A model generated the notes under the pieces. That model was not told the DNA's origin. It saw nothing but the letters and a program-made list of their open reading frames with translations, and did no database searches. Position numbers and translations under genes: made by a program. Below are positions 17,688 through 26,927 of a stretch of DNA of 55,376 nucleotides, one piece after another; position 1 is the first letter of the stretch, and each line of letters opens with the position of its first letter. The stretch comes from Eubacteriales bacterium (GTDB taxonomy: Bacteria > Bacillota > Clostridia > Lachnospirales > Lachnospiraceae): NCBI GenBank assembly GCA_030524125.1, contig JAUNHB010000008.1, positions 1 through 55,376 of the forward strand, written 5' to 3'.

Positions 17688-18554
17688 TCACTTCCGATGC
17701 TCGTGGGTAAAGAGATGATCCTGACAATACTCGTAATTGCCCGCGCATTTGGAGCAAAAACGAAACTCCAGCTCCTCCCCGTCCTGCTCCGTCCTTCCGC
17801 AGACCGCGCAGCGGTGGTGGCTGCCGCCGCGGGCCGCCCGCACCTTCTTTTTGTAGCTTCTGCGGCGCTTCCCCGTTTTGGACGAAAACCGGTTTTTCTG
17901 GCTTCCCACCATAAAAATGATCAGATTCAGCAGGGAGACGAACGCCGCCAGACCGCCCGCCGGATCCGGATAGATCCCCATGCGTATGAGGTACAGGACC
18001 GCCGGTCCGGGCAGAAACGCCAGAAGCCCGCCCACGATGGCCACGCCGTAGACGATCCCCTCGATGATCCCCAGCCATTTAGCCTTGATGGGAATGATGA
18101 AAAACAGCAGAAATTCCATATCCGGAAACAGGTATGTGAACACCAGAAACAACGACAGGTTCAGATACGTCGTTCCCATGGCGAGATTCACTCCCGTCAC
18201 CGCATAGACCAGAAGGCACGCCGCCACGTGGAGGATCACGCCGGAAAACAAATACAGGTTGAACCGGAACGCTCCCCATGCGTATTCCAGACTGTTGCCG
18301 ATCATATAATAAAGGTAGAGCGCCAGCAGCATAAACATCAGATTGGCGCTGGGCGGCTGGATGATAAACGTAAAAATCCTCCAGATCTGCCCGTGCAGGA
18401 TCGCCTCCGCATCCAGACAGAGGAGCGACCCGTACAGCTCCGGCTGCATGATCTCCAGCACATATCCGACGACATACAGCATGATCACATAATACATCAG
18501 ATTGGGAATCGCATATTTCCCATATTTTCTTTCCAGCTTATCCAGCCACCCCAT
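17688..18554 (-). CDS. Rhomboid-like membrane protein with C-terminal zinc ribbon
   Basis: 288-residue polytopic membrane protein resembling the rhomboid/Derlin fold. About six hydrophobic segments lie between residues 15 and 215 (for example PNLMYYVIMLYVVGYVLEI and IWRIFTFIIQP, the latter like the rhomboid WRxxT segment). The rhomboid protease motif GxSG is absent, so it is probably not a protease. A basic linker (KRRRSYKKK) leads to a Cys/His cluster: CAVCGR, FCSKCAG, YCQDH, THEH, which could bind zinc. The start at ATG 18554 is fixed by a perfect promoter at 18588-18616 that overlaps the longer open frame, and by GGAGGG upstream. Function unknown. Confidence 0.8.
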   Translation of the reverse strand: MGWLDKLERKYGKYAIPNLMYYVIMLYVVGYVLEIMQPELYGSLLCLDAEAILHGQIWRIFTFIIQPPSANLMFMLLALYLYYMIGNSLEYAWGAFRFNLYLFSGVILHVAACLLVYAVTGVNLAMGTTYLNLSLFLVFTYLFPDMEFLLFFIIPIKAKWLGIIEGIVYGVAIVGGLLAFLPGPAVLYLIRMGIYPDPAGGLAAFVSLLNLIIFMVGSQKNRFSSKTGKRRRSYKKKVRAARGGSHHRCAVCGRTEQDGEELEFRFCSKCAGNYEYCQDHLFTHEHRK

Positions 18555-18587
18555 CGCGCGCCCTCCGTCCGCAGTCTTATTGAACCC

Positions 18588-18616
18588 ATTATAGTTTTCC
18601 ATAAGCCGTTTGTCAA
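18588..18616 (-). promoter_or_regulatory. Consensus sigma-A promoter of the rhomboid-like gene
   Basis: Minus strand: TTGACA, 17 bases, TATAAT: perfect consensus. It rules out the upstream ATG as start codon. Confidence 0.92.
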
Positions 18617-18688
18617 CGCCCCGCGCCGCGCCCTGCGCTCCGGATCAGAAGGATATTTCCGCGCGTCCGTCAAAGCTTCCCCCGGCTC

Positions 18689-20860
18689 TCACAGGCCGGG
18701 GGCTTCCGCAAGTCCGGGATCCCACCGCTCACAGCCGCTTCCGTCGAGCTTCACGGCCAGCCACTCCTGTGCCAATCGCTTTGGCTCTTCAGTCTCCTGC
18801 TCCTCCCAGCTTCCCCAAAGCTCCGCCCGGACGTAGAGCGTATCGCCGATGACGACCGGCTCCTCGTACCGCATATCGCCCCACGACGCCTGCAGGTAGG
18901 GCCATTCCCCGAGAAGATCGCCTCCCAGATACCCGTCTCTCTCCGTCTGCCGGATCCCGAATGCCCGCAGGCACCGCACCAGCCCTTCCTCGCGGCTGTC
19001 GTCCGGAAGGGTCCCGACGCTCACCAGATCCCATGAGACCGAAAGCTTCTCCTGCATCTCCCGATTCAGGATCGAGATGGCACGGTCCTCGGGTCTGCGC
19101 GCCGCCAGCAGGCGGCCGTGCTCCGGATCTGTTCCCAGAAGGGACAGCTCCGCCGCAGCCAGCGTCTCTCCGCTTAAGCCCAGATCCGCCCGGTAGATCC
19201 CCGGCTCCACAGTCCCGTCCCCGCTCTTCTTCTCATAATAGAGCGAACCGTCCATGACGAAAAAACGCTCCGCGTCTGTGAACAGTCCCCGTCCGACCGT
19301 TCCTGTCTCCGGATCCAGAAAATACAGCTCTCCATGGAACGCCCCGTCCTCATATTCCCCCGCGGACCAGAGGATCCGTACCCCGTCCGCATACAGACAG
19401 GAGGCCGTCCCCTCATAAGCCGCCCCCAGCGGTTCGCTCTCCATTGTCGCCGTATCGTACGCCGCCAGCTCGCGGCCGCTTCCGTCTTTCGTCAGCCGTT
19501 CATAATAAAGCTGCTCTCCTCCGGCGTCGCCGCCCACAAGCCGCCCCTGCCCGATCCTGCGGGAACCGCTCCCGTCCGTCTCATACTGATACAGCCAGGA
19601 GACCCCGTCCTCGTCTTCCATGGACAGATAGATCCGGTTTCCGTCGGACCAGAGGCTCCTTCCCTCCAGATAATAAAGCTTTCCTCCCACGCGGATGAGG
19701 CTGTTCCCGTTGCCCTCCGGCGCCGGAGCTTCCTGCCTTTCCTCCTCTGCGGACTTACGGCTCTCTCCTGTCTCTGGCGCCGCGCCCTGCTCCTGCCGGT
19801 CGGCCGGAGATCCCTGCGGGCGCAGCAGCAGCCCCGCGGCCGCTCCCAGCACGCACAGGAGCGCCAAAAGAGAGACGAACACGCTCCGTTTCCGATAGCG
19901 CAGGACGCTCCGGATCCTGCTTCTGACCGACGGCTCCCCGAAGGTCAGCGGCGTCAGAAGATACCCGTTTTGCTTCGCCGCGTATTTTAAAATGCTTTCG
20001 GCATATCGCTTCCGGATGTCCCCCTCGGTCCTTTCCAGCACCGCCTCGTCGCAGGAGATCTCCATATCCCGGCAGCTAAGTCCGTAGGCCAGCCAGACGG
20101 CCGGGTTGAACCAGTGGCAGATCGCCGTCAGCAAAAAGAAGCTTCTAAGCAGCGGATCGCGCCTTTTCCGGTGACATTCCTCATGGGCTGTGATATGCTC
20201 GCGCTCCTCCGGCTCCAGATCCGCCGGAAGGCAGACGACCGGACGCAGGATTCCCCACAGAAACGGCGCGGGAAGGCCCTCGTACTCCCGGATCCGCCGT
20301 CTGTCATCCCGCCGGACACAGCGGCTTTTCCTGAGACGGAGCGCCAGACAGACTGCCTGAAGCGCCTGAAAGCCGACGGCCAGCACGACCCCTGAGAGCC
20401 ACACCCACGGCGCGGCCCGCCAGAACACAGAGCCGGCGCTTCCCCGAAGGGCAGCGGCCCCCTGTCCGTCCGCTTTCATCGTAAGATCCGACCTCCCGAC
20501 CGCCCCGCTTTTTGTACTCTCCGCCGCAGGCGCGCCGAAATCCGGCTCCCCGACAGCAGACGCGCCAAAGTCCGCCAAAACTTCCGACTCCCCGGCCGCC
20601 GACAGCAGATAGACCGTATCCGATACGCGCTCCTCCGTGCGGAGCGCCAGATTCTCCACCGCTTCCGGGATCAGGCTTACAGGGCTTCGCACCGGGAACG
20701 GAATGCACAGATTCAAAAACACGATCGCCCACAGATAATAGACATATTTCCGCGGACAGCCGGTCAGCTTCAGCAGCGCCAGTCGGACCGCGAACACTAC
20801 CGCCGCGCTGTAGCAGCCGATCAGGCTCATCCCAAGGATCGTTCCAAACAGCTCTCTCAT
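18689..20860 (-). CDS. BlaR1/MecR1-type M56 metallopeptidase sensor with non-PBP sensor domain
   Basis: 723-residue membrane sensor-protease. N-terminal half (residues 1-330) is M56: membrane helices at about 1-55 and 150-180, zinc motif HEECH (HExxH) near residue 230, then DEAVLE as the third-ligand region, and a last helix near 335 (VSLLALLCVLGAAAGLLL). In BlaR1 the extracellular part is a penicillin-binding domain; here residues about 365-723 are instead a repeat-rich domain with recurring GGKLYYLEG, GEQLYYERL, DGSLYYEKK motifs, like a DUF5050/beta-propeller sensor. A low-complexity Glu/Gly linker joins them. Overlaps blaI by four bases, so both act as one switch. The signal is unlikely to be a beta-lactam. 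Confidence 0.85.
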   Translation of the reverse strand: MRELFGTILGMSLIGCYSAAVVFAVRLALLKLTGCPRKYVYYLWAIVFLNLCIPFPVRSPVSLIPEAVENLALRTEERVSDTVYLLSAAGESEVLADFGASAVGEPDFGAPAAESTKSGAVGRSDLTMKADGQGAAALRGSAGSVFWRAAPWVWLSGVVLAVGFQALQAVCLALRLRKSRCVRRDDRRRIREYEGLPAPFLWGILRPVVCLPADLEPEEREHITAHEECHRKRRDPLLRSFFLLTAICHWFNPAVWLAYGLSCRDMEISCDEAVLERTEGDIRKRYAESILKYAAKQNGYLLTPLTFGEPSVRSRIRSVLRYRKRSVFVSLLALLCVLGAAAGLLLRPQGSPADRQEQGAAPETGESRKSAEEERQEAPAPEGNGNSLIRVGGKLYYLEGRSLWSDGNRIYLSMEDEDGVSWLYQYETDGSGSRRIGQGRLVGGDAGGEQLYYERLTKDGSGRELAAYDTATMESEPLGAAYEGTASCLYADGVRILWSAGEYEDGAFHGELYFLDPETGTVGRGLFTDAERFFVMDGSLYYEKKSGDGTVEPGIYRADLGLSGETLAAAELSLLGTDPEHGRLLAARRPEDRAISILNREMQEKLSVSWDLVSVGTLPDDSREEGLVRCLRAFGIRQTERDGYLGGDLLGEWPYLQASWGDMRYEEPVVIGDTLYVRAELWGSWEEQETEEPKRLAQEWLAVKLDGSGCERWDPGLAEAPGL

Positions 20861-21225
20861 CCCTCTTCCTCCCGATACGCCTCGATCATACGGGCCAGCT
20901 CCTCGATCTCCTTTTTGTCAAGCTTGCGCTTCTTTAAAAAGGCGGCCACAAATCCCGGCAGGGACCCCCCGTAATTTTCCTCCAGATAACGCTCTCCCTT
21001 TCTTCTGGCGTACTCCTCCCGGCTCATACGCGCGCTGACCACCGCCCGTTCGTTCTGAAAGATCTCATTTTCGCACAGCTTCCGAAGTACGGTGTAGGTG
21101 GTGGATTTTTTCCACCCAAGCCGGCCAGCGGCCAGACGCACCAGCTCCCCGCTCCCCAGCGGCTCGTTGTCCCAGATCAGCTCCGCCAGCTCCTTTTCCG
21201 CCTCGGTCATCAGATAGATCACCAT
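20857..21225 (-). CDS. BlaI/MecI family repressor
   Basis: 122-residue winged-helix repressor of the BlaI/MecI/CopY family. DNA-binding part is residues 1-75 (LTEAEKELAELIWDN-like opening, then KKSTTYTVLRKLCENEI, the recognition helix); the rest is the dimer region, cleaved by BlaR1-type proteases on induction. Start at ATG 21225, seven bases after AAGGAGGGG; the longer frame crosses the promoter. Its stop overlaps the sensor gene start (ATGA). It likely represses its own operon through the repeats at 21255-21291. No beta-lactamase gene is nearby, so the regulated genes are unknown beyond autoregulation. Confidence 0.92.
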   Translation of the reverse strand: MVIYLMTEAEKELAELIWDNEPLGSGELVRLAAGRLGWKKSTTYTVLRKLCENEIFQNERAVVSARMSREEYARRKGERYLEENYGGSLPGFVAAFLKKRKLDKKEIEELARMIEAYREEEG

Positions 21226-21254
21226 GTGTCTCCCCTCCTTTTTCACGTTTTTCT

Positions 21255-21312
21255 GGTTTAAAAAATATAAACCTTCTGATTTGAGTTTATAATTTTTAGA
21301 CCCGGTTGTCAA
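21255..21312 (-). promoter_or_regulatory. Promoter and likely BlaI operator
   Basis: Minus strand: TTGACA at 21307-21312; the -10 is TAAACT (17-bp spacing) or TATAAA (15-bp). GTTTAT/ATAAAC inverted arms overlap the -10, and GGTTTA/TAAACC at 21255-21273 follow. These dyads differ from the classical BlaI TACA/TGTA operator but sit where autoregulation would act. Confidence 0.6.
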
Positions 21313-21376
21313 GCACGATTTTGCATACTACGATTCACAGCCCCCCATGCGCACTCGTCGCCTCTGTGACGGGGGG

Positions 21377-21534
21377 ACGTTCAGCCCGCGCCATTCGCAA
21401 AGCCGCGCTGACGCGCTCCCCGCCGCTTACGCGGCTACCTTTGCTCATAATCGGGCGCTCCCTCAGCCGGGAACAGCAGATCAAAATTCGTGCAAGCACG
21501 ATTTTGCCCCGCCGCCCCGGCTGGCTGAACTGTT
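21377..21534. repeat. MITE-like dispersed repeat, copy 2 (inverted)
   Basis: About 158 bp with ends CGTTCAGCC/GGCTGAACTGTT, opposite in orientation to the 16256 copy and nearly identical inside except for an added stretch of about 18 bases. It contains AAAATTCGTGCAAGCACGATTTT, split as TCGTGCAAGCACGA palindrome flanked by A/T arms. Together with the two promoters it fills the 425-bp non-coding gap between blaI and the activase gene. Confidence 0.8.
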
Positions 21535-21563
21535 GGGACCTTAAAATCTTTACGAAAACTTTA

Positions 21564-21592
21564 TGGACTTTCCCACCCCCTTTTCCTATAAT
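21564..21592 (+). promoter_or_regulatory. Promoter of the activase/dehydratase fusion gene
   Basis: TGGACT, 17 bases, TATAAT, about 60 bases before the start codon. Confidence 0.7.
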
Positions 21593-21650
21593 GTAGCGTG
21601 ACAAAAACGAAAGAAAAATGTGAGGTGAGGGCAGACTTCTGCCGGAAATT

Positions 21651-24600
21651 ATGAGTATGCATCCATGCTATCGACTTGGGATCGACATCGGTTCCACTAC
21701 TGTAAAAATCGCGGTGCTCGACGACGACAATCGCTTTCTCTTCTCAGACTACAAACGCCATTTTGCAAACATTCAGGAGACGCTGGCCGAGCTTCTCTCC
21801 GAAGCGGTCGAAGAGCTCGGGCCCATGGACGTCTATCCGGTGATCACCGGCTCCGGCGGGCTTACGCTGGCCCAGTATCTGGACGTCCCCTTCGCGCAGG
21901 AGGTGGTAGCCGTCTCCGAGGCGCTTCAGACCTTCGCGCCGAAGACCGACGTGGCCATCGAACTTGGCGGCGAGGACGCCAAGATCATCTATTTTGAGGG
22001 CGGCAACGTGGAACAGCGCATGAACGGCATCTGCGCCGGAGGCACCGGCTCCTTCATCGACCAGATGGCCTCCCTTCTCCAGACCGACGCCACGGGGCTC
22101 AACGAGTACGCCAAAAACTACAAATCCCTGTACTCCATCGCGGCCCGCTGCGGCGTGTTCGCCAAGACAGACATCCAGCCGCTGATCAACGAAGGCGCTA
22201 CAAAAGAAGATCTGGCGGCCTCTATCTTCCAGGCGGTCGTGAACCAGACCATCAGCGGACTGGCCTGCGGAAAGCCGATCCGGGGACATGTGGCGTTTCT
22301 CGGCGGCCCGCTCCACTTCCTGTCGGAGCTTCGGGAAACCTTTATCCGGACGCTGAAGCTGGACGAGGAGCACACGATCATCCCGAAGTTTTCTCATCTG
22401 TTCGCGGCCTCCGGAAGCGCGCTCCTCTCCAAACGGGAAAAAAGCGTGTCCGCGGACGAGATGATCCAAAGACTCCAGTCCAAGATCCAGATCGCCTTTG
22501 AGATCCAGCGTCTGGATCCGCTGTTCCACGATCAGAAGGAATTTGACGATTTCTCCGCGCGCCACGCACAGGCGAAGGTCGTGAAAAAAGAACTGGCCGA
22601 CTACGAGGGCGACTGCTTCCTCGGCATCGACGCCGGCTCCACCACCACGAAGATCGCGCTGGTGGGCGAGGACGGCTCGCTGCTCTACTCCTTTTACCAC
22701 AACAACAACGGAAGCACGCTACATATCACACTGGAGGCGCTGAAGAATCTGTTCGCGCACCTTCCGGAAAAGGCGCATATCGTCCGCTCCTGCTCCACCG
22801 GCTACGGCGAGGCGCTGGTGAAGGCCGCGCTCATGCTGGACGAGGGCGAGGTGGAGACCATCTCCCACTATTACGCGGCTCAGTTTTTCGACCCGCAGGT
22901 GGACTGCATCCTCGACATCGGCGGACAGGATATGAAATGCATCCGCATCAAAAACCATACGGTGGACAACGTGCAGTTAAACGAGGCCTGTTCCTCCGGC
23001 TGCGGCTCCTTCATCGAGACCTTCGCAAAATCCCTGAACCTTTCCATTCAGGATTTCGCGCAGGCGGCTCTTTTTGCCAAAAATCCCATCGATCTGGGGA
23101 CCCGCTGCACGGTGTTCATGAACTCCCGCGTCAAGCAGGCCCAGAAGGAGGGCGCGGGCGTGGACGACATCTCCGCCGGACTCGCCTACTCGGTCATCAA
23201 AAACGCCCTTTTTAAGGTGATCAAGGTGTCCGACGCCTCCTCCCTCGGCTCCCACATCGTGGTGCAGGGCGGCACGTTTTACAACAACGCCGTCCTCAGA
23301 AGCCTCGAAAAGATCGCGGACTGTCAGGTGATCCGCCCCGACATCGCCGGCATCATGGGCGCGTTCGGAGCCGCCCTCATCGCCAGAGAGCGCTACGAGG
23401 GCCAGAAGACCACCATGCTCACGAAGGAGCAGATGGAGACGCTTCAGTATTCCACCTCCATGACCAAATGCCATGGCTGCACCAACAACTGCCGCCTGAC
23501 GGTCAATAAATTTTCCGGCGGACGCCGCTACATCTCCGGCAACCGCTGCGAGCGGGGACTTGGAAAGGAAAAGAACGCCAACCCGGCTCCGAATCTGTTC
23601 GCCTACAAAAACGAGCGGCTCTTCTCCTACGAGCCTCTGCCGACGGCGGACGCCCACAGAGGGCAGGTGGGCATCCCGCGGGTACTGAACCTGTATGAGA
23701 ACTACCCGTTCTGGTTCACCTTCTTCACGAAGCTGGGCTATCAGGTGGTGCTCTCTCCCGCATCCACCCACGAGCTGTACGAACAGGGCATCGAGTCCAT
23801 CCCCAGCGAGTCCGAGTGCTATCCGGCCAAGCTGGCCCACGGACATGTGAAGTGGCTTTTACAGCACAACATTCCTTTTATCTTCTATCCGTGCGTGCCC
23901 TACGAGCGGTCGGAGTTCAAGGACGCCAACAACCATTACAACTGCCCCATCGTCACCTCCTATGCCGAAAATATCAAAAACAACATGGAGGAGCTGTCCA
24001 CCGGGCGCTATGATTTCCGCAACCCGTTTTTGAGCTTTGAAAGCCTCGAGGTGCTGACAAAGCGGCTCGTCGAGGAGTTTGCGGGCGAAAAAGGCATGAC
24101 GGCACGGGAGATCACAGACGCGGCCAGGGCGGCGTGGGAAGAGCTGCGGCAGGCCCGCCTCGACGTGTGCAGGAAAGGGGAGGAGACTCTGAAGTGGATG
24201 GAGGAGCATCACGCCCACGGCATCGTGCTGGCCGGACGCCCCTATCACATCGACAATGAGATCAACCACGGCATCCCCGAGCTGATCAACGGCTACGGGC
24301 TTGCCGTGCTGACCGAGGACAGCGTCTCCCATTTGCTGGAGGCGGAGCGGCCTTTGCGGGTCATGGATCAGTGGATGTACCATTCCCGCCTGTACGCCGC
24401 GGCTGATTTTGTGAAAACGAGGGACGATCTGGACCTGATCCAGCTCAACTCCTTCGGCTGCGGTCTGGACGCCGTGACGACCGATCAGGTGAACGAGATC
24501 CTGACCAACTCCGGAAAGATCTACACCTGCCTGAAGATCGACGAGGTCAGCAATCTGGGCGCAGCGCGCATCCGGATCCGTTCTCTTCTGTCGGCCATCC

Positions 24601-25901
24601 GCGTCCGCGAGAAGAAAAAGGAGCCGCGCTGTATCGTTCCGTCCTCCTATGAGCGGGTGATCTTCACGGAGGAGATGCGAAAAACCTACACGATCCTCTG
24701 CCCGGATATGTCGCCCATCCATTTCCGCCTGCTGGAGCCCGCTTTCCGCTCCTGCGGCTACCACATCGACGTGCTCCCGAAGGCGGACCGCACGGCCGTG
24801 GATCTGGGCCTGAAATATGTGAACAACGACGCCTGCTACCCGTCCCTGATCGTCATCGGACAGATCATGGCAGCCGTGCTGTCGGGCAAATACGACCTTT
24901 CCAAGACCGCCATCCTGATCTCCCAGACCGGAGGCGGCTGCCGGGCCTCCAACTACATCGGCTTTATCCGCCGGGCGCTGGAGAAGGCAGGATACCCGGA
25001 TATTCCGGTCATCTCCATCAATCTGAGCGGCCTTGAGAAAAATCCGGGCTTCCGGTACACGCCGGAGATGCTGTTCAAGGGGCTGTACGCTCTGGTGTTC
25101 GGCGATCTGTTTATGAAGGTGCTCTACCGCACCCGCCCCTACGAGCTGGTGCCGGGCGAAGCCAACCGGGTGTACGAGGAGCTGAACAAGCGGTGCACAC
25201 AGTTTCTTTTGCAGAAGCGGCCGTCATGGGGCGGCTACAAGAGGCTGTGCTCCCAGATCGTGGAAGAATTTGACCGCATCCGCGTCACCGGCGAGCGCAA
25301 GCCCCGGGTCGGCGTGGTCGGCGAGATCCTCGTAAAATTCTCCCCCTCCGCCAACAACGGTCTGGTGGAGCTTCTGGAGAGCGAGGGCGCGGAGGCCGTC
25401 GTGCCGGATCTGATGGACTTTTTGCTCTACTGCTTTAAAAATACGGAATTTAAGGCCCGGTATCTGGGCAAGAAAAAGATGTCGGCCCTCATGGGCCGGG
25501 CGGGGATCCGGGCGCTGGAATTTTTCCGCTCCCCGGCCAACAGGGCGCTGAAGAAGAGCGTTCACTTCGCTCCCGCCTCGAACATCGACCACATGGCCGA
25601 CATGGCCTCCGAGATCGTGTCTCTCGGCAACCAGACCGGCGAGGGCTGGTTTTTGACAGCGGAGATGCTGGAGCTCATCGAGAACGGCACGCCCAACATC
25701 GTGTGCACCCAGCCCTTCGCCTGCCTGCCCAACCACATCGTGGGCAAAGGCGTCATCAAAGAACTCCGGCACCGCCATCCGGACTCCAACATCGTGGCCA
25801 TCGACTACGACCCGGGCGCCAGCGAGGTCAACCAGCTGAACCGGATCAAGCTGATGCTGAGCACGGCGTTTAAAAATCTGGATTTGCGGAAAGAGGCGTA
25901 A
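21651..25901 (+). CDS. Large 2-hydroxyacyl-CoA dehydratase activase-type fusion protein (BcrA/BadF ATPase, DUF2229)
   Basis: 1416-residue multidomain protein. Two ASKHA-type BcrA/BadF/HgdC ATPase domains occur in tandem: residues about 8-260 (LGIDIGSTTVKIAVL; CAGGTGSF and RCGVF cysteines) and about 320-580 (LGIDAGSTTTKIALV; CSSGCGSF and RCTVF cysteines). In HgdC these two Cys bind an inter-subunit 4Fe-4S cluster that delivers low-potential electrons. A CHGCTNNC motif (residues about 605-640) leads into a DUF2229 domain, and the C-terminal third resembles HgdB-type dehydratase subunits. Such fusions are common in Clostridia, substrate undefined. Monocistronic. The best ribosome site, GAGGTGAGG, is 20 bases upstream with a 5-bp hairpin between (21630-21643), so the start could be ATG 21651 or 21657. 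Confidence 0.9.
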   Translation: MSMHPCYRLGIDIGSTTVKIAVLDDDNRFLFSDYKRHFANIQETLAELLSEAVEELGPMDVYPVITGSGGLTLAQYLDVPFAQEVVAVSEALQTFAPKTDVAIELGGEDAKIIYFEGGNVEQRMNGICAGGTGSFIDQMASLLQTDATGLNEYAKNYKSLYSIAARCGVFAKTDIQPLINEGATKEDLAASIFQAVVNQTISGLACGKPIRGHVAFLGGPLHFLSELRETFIRTLKLDEEHTIIPKFSHLFAASGSALLSKREKSVSADEMIQRLQSKIQIAFEIQRLDPLFHDQKEFDDFSARHAQAKVVKKELADYEGDCFLGIDAGSTTTKIALVGEDGSLLYSFYHNNNGSTLHITLEALKNLFAHLPEKAHIVRSCSTGYGEALVKAALMLDEGEVETISHYYAAQFFDPQVDCILDIGGQDMKCIRIKNHTVDNVQLNEACSSGCGSFIETFAKSLNLSIQDFAQAALFAKNPIDLGTRCTVFMNSRVKQAQKEGAGVDDISAGLAYSVIKNALFKVIKVSDASSLGSHIVVQGGTFYNNAVLRSLEKIADCQVIRPDIAGIMGAFGAALIARERYEGQKTTMLTKEQMETLQYSTSMTKCHGCTNNCRLTVNKFSGGRRYISGNRCERGLGKEKNANPAPNLFAYKNERLFSYEPLPTADAHRGQVGIPRVLNLYENYPFWFTFFTKLGYQVVLSPASTHELYEQGIESIPSESECYPAKLAHGHVKWLLQHNIPFIFYPCVPYERSEFKDANNHYNCPIVTSYAENIKNNMEELSTGRYDFRNPFLSFESLEVLTKRLVEEFAGEKGMTAREITDAARAAWEELRQARLDVCRKGEETLKWMEEHHAHGIVLAGRPYHIDNEINHGIPELINGYGLAVLTEDSVSHLLEAERPLRVMDQWMYHSRLYAAADFVKTRDDLDLIQLNSFGCGLDAVTTDQVNEILTNSGKIYTCLKIDEVSNLGAARIRIRSLLSAIRVREKKKEPRCIVPSSYERVIFTEEMRKTYTILCPDMSPIHFRLLEPAFRSCGYHIDVLPKADRTAVDLGLKYVNNDACYPSLIVIGQIMAAVLSGKYDLSKTAILISQTGGGCRASNYIGFIRRALEKAGYPDIPVISINLSGLEKNPGFRYTPEMLFKGLYALVFGDLFMKVLYRTRPYELVPGEANRVYEELNKRCTQFLLQKRPSWGGYKRLCSQIVEEFDRIRVTGERKPRVGVVGEILVKFSPSANNGLVELLESEGAEAVVPDLMDFLLYCFKNTEFKARYLGKKKMSALMGRAGIRALEFFRSPANRALKKSVHFAPASNIDHMADMASEIVSLGNQTGEGWFLTAEMLELIENGTPNIVCTQPFACLPNHIVGKGVIKELRHRHPDSNIVAIDYDPGASEVNQLNRIKLMLSTAFKNLDLRKEA

Positions 25902-25904
25902 AAA

Positions 25905-25966
25905 CCCCTGCGCCCTCTGCGGACATACTGGAATGTTCGCGGAGGGCGCAGGGAGTTTTCTTTTTC
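25905..25966. terminator. Bidirectional terminator
   Basis: 15-bp GC-rich stem (arms 25906-25920 and 25939-25953, one imperfect pair) with T-rich tracts on both sides. It serves the activase gene on the plus strand and the LysR gene on the minus strand. Confidence 0.88.
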
Positions 25967-25969
25967 CCT

Positions 25970-26878
25970 TTATTGAATTCCCCTGCAGACAAAATCCGCC
26001 AGAAGCCGGGCCTCTTCGGTAAGGTTCTCTCTTCTGCGCCGCACATATCCGAATACGACGCTGTTCTCCCCGCCGCGGATGGGGATGCCCCGGATCTGGT
26101 CTCTTCCCTCTGCGGGTCCGGGCAGGCTTACGCTGACGCTGCAAAGCTCCGTCTCCTGCACCATCCGCAAAAGAAGCTCCCTGCTGTTGGTCATCAGGAC
26201 CTGCCCCCGCCGCCTGTGATACTGGTAGTCTTCGTTCCTCTGGATCAGCGGGATCGTCAGCGCGTCCTGGTCTGCGTCTGTCTGCACATAGCTCAGTTCG
26301 CGCAGCTCCTTTCCCGTCACCGTCTGCGCCTGGTAAAGCGGATTTTCCGGCCCCACCAGCAGCAGCGGCGTCAGGCTTTTCAGTTCTTCAAACACCAGCC
26401 TTTTGTGCTCCAGCATCTGCTGAAGAGCCGTCCGCTGCGTCCTCTCGATCTGCAAAAATCCCATATCCGCGCGGTGATGATGAACCGCCCGCAGGATTTC
26501 CTCCGCGCTTTGCTCCATGTATTCCGCCAGCAGCCCGCTCTTCGACTGCTGCGCATAAAATTCTCCGAACAGTGTTCTGAGACGGTCGTCCGGCATACTG
26601 GCGACTCTCAGAGAGCGGGCCCCCTGCACAGATCTCACATTCTGTATTTTCCCGGACTCCACCAGGATCCGGCAGGCATATTCGTACACCTTCCGTCCCG
26701 CCTCCGTAGCTTCTACGCCCCGTGCCTTTCTCCGGAGAAGCTCCACCTGAAGCTCCGTTTCCAGCGATTTTACGGTCTTGCTTATATGAGGCTGGGAGGT
26801 ATAGAGCACCTCCGCAGCCTTCTTAAAGCTCCCGCTGTCAATGCTGGCGACCAGATATTGAAGTTGTTTTAAATCCAT
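25970..26878 (-). CDS. LysR family transcriptional regulator
   Basis: 302-residue LysR-type regulator. N-terminal winged HTH at residues 1-60 (MDLKQLQYLVASIDSGSFKK, AAEVLYTSQPHISKTVKSLE), followed by an effector-binding domain. Start at ATG 26878 behind GGAGAGG; the upstream open frame has no ribosome site. It follows the YoaK-like gene by 49 bases on the same strand, with no promoter or terminator seen between, so it may be the last gene of the fumarase operon and could control the fumarase/fumarate reductase genes in response to a dicarboxylate; this is inference. Confidence 0.9.
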   Translation of the reverse strand: MDLKQLQYLVASIDSGSFKKAAEVLYTSQPHISKTVKSLETELQVELLRRKARGVEATEAGRKVYEYACRILVESGKIQNVRSVQGARSLRVASMPDDRLRTLFGEFYAQQSKSGLLAEYMEQSAEEILRAVHHHRADMGFLQIERTQRTALQQMLEHKRLVFEELKSLTPLLLVGPENPLYQAQTVTGKELRELSYVQTDADQDALTIPLIQRNEDYQYHRRRGQVLMTNSRELLLRMVQETELCSVSVSLPGPAEGRDQIRGIPIRGGENSVVFGYVRRRRENLTEEARLLADFVCRGIQ

Positions 26879-26927
26879 AATCCTCTCCCCGCGTCCGCTC
26901 AGCGGCGTCATTGTATGGTCTTCCTGC

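Noticed and set aside
18679-18702. GC hairpin straddling the BlaR1-type stop codon as terminator
   Set aside because: Stem CCCCCGGC/GCCGGGGG overlaps the end of the coding sequence and has no T-run.
20857-21225. Beta-lactam resistance locus
   Set aside because: Repressor and protease are present, but the sensor is not a penicillin-binding domain and there is no beta-lactamase or PBP2a gene.
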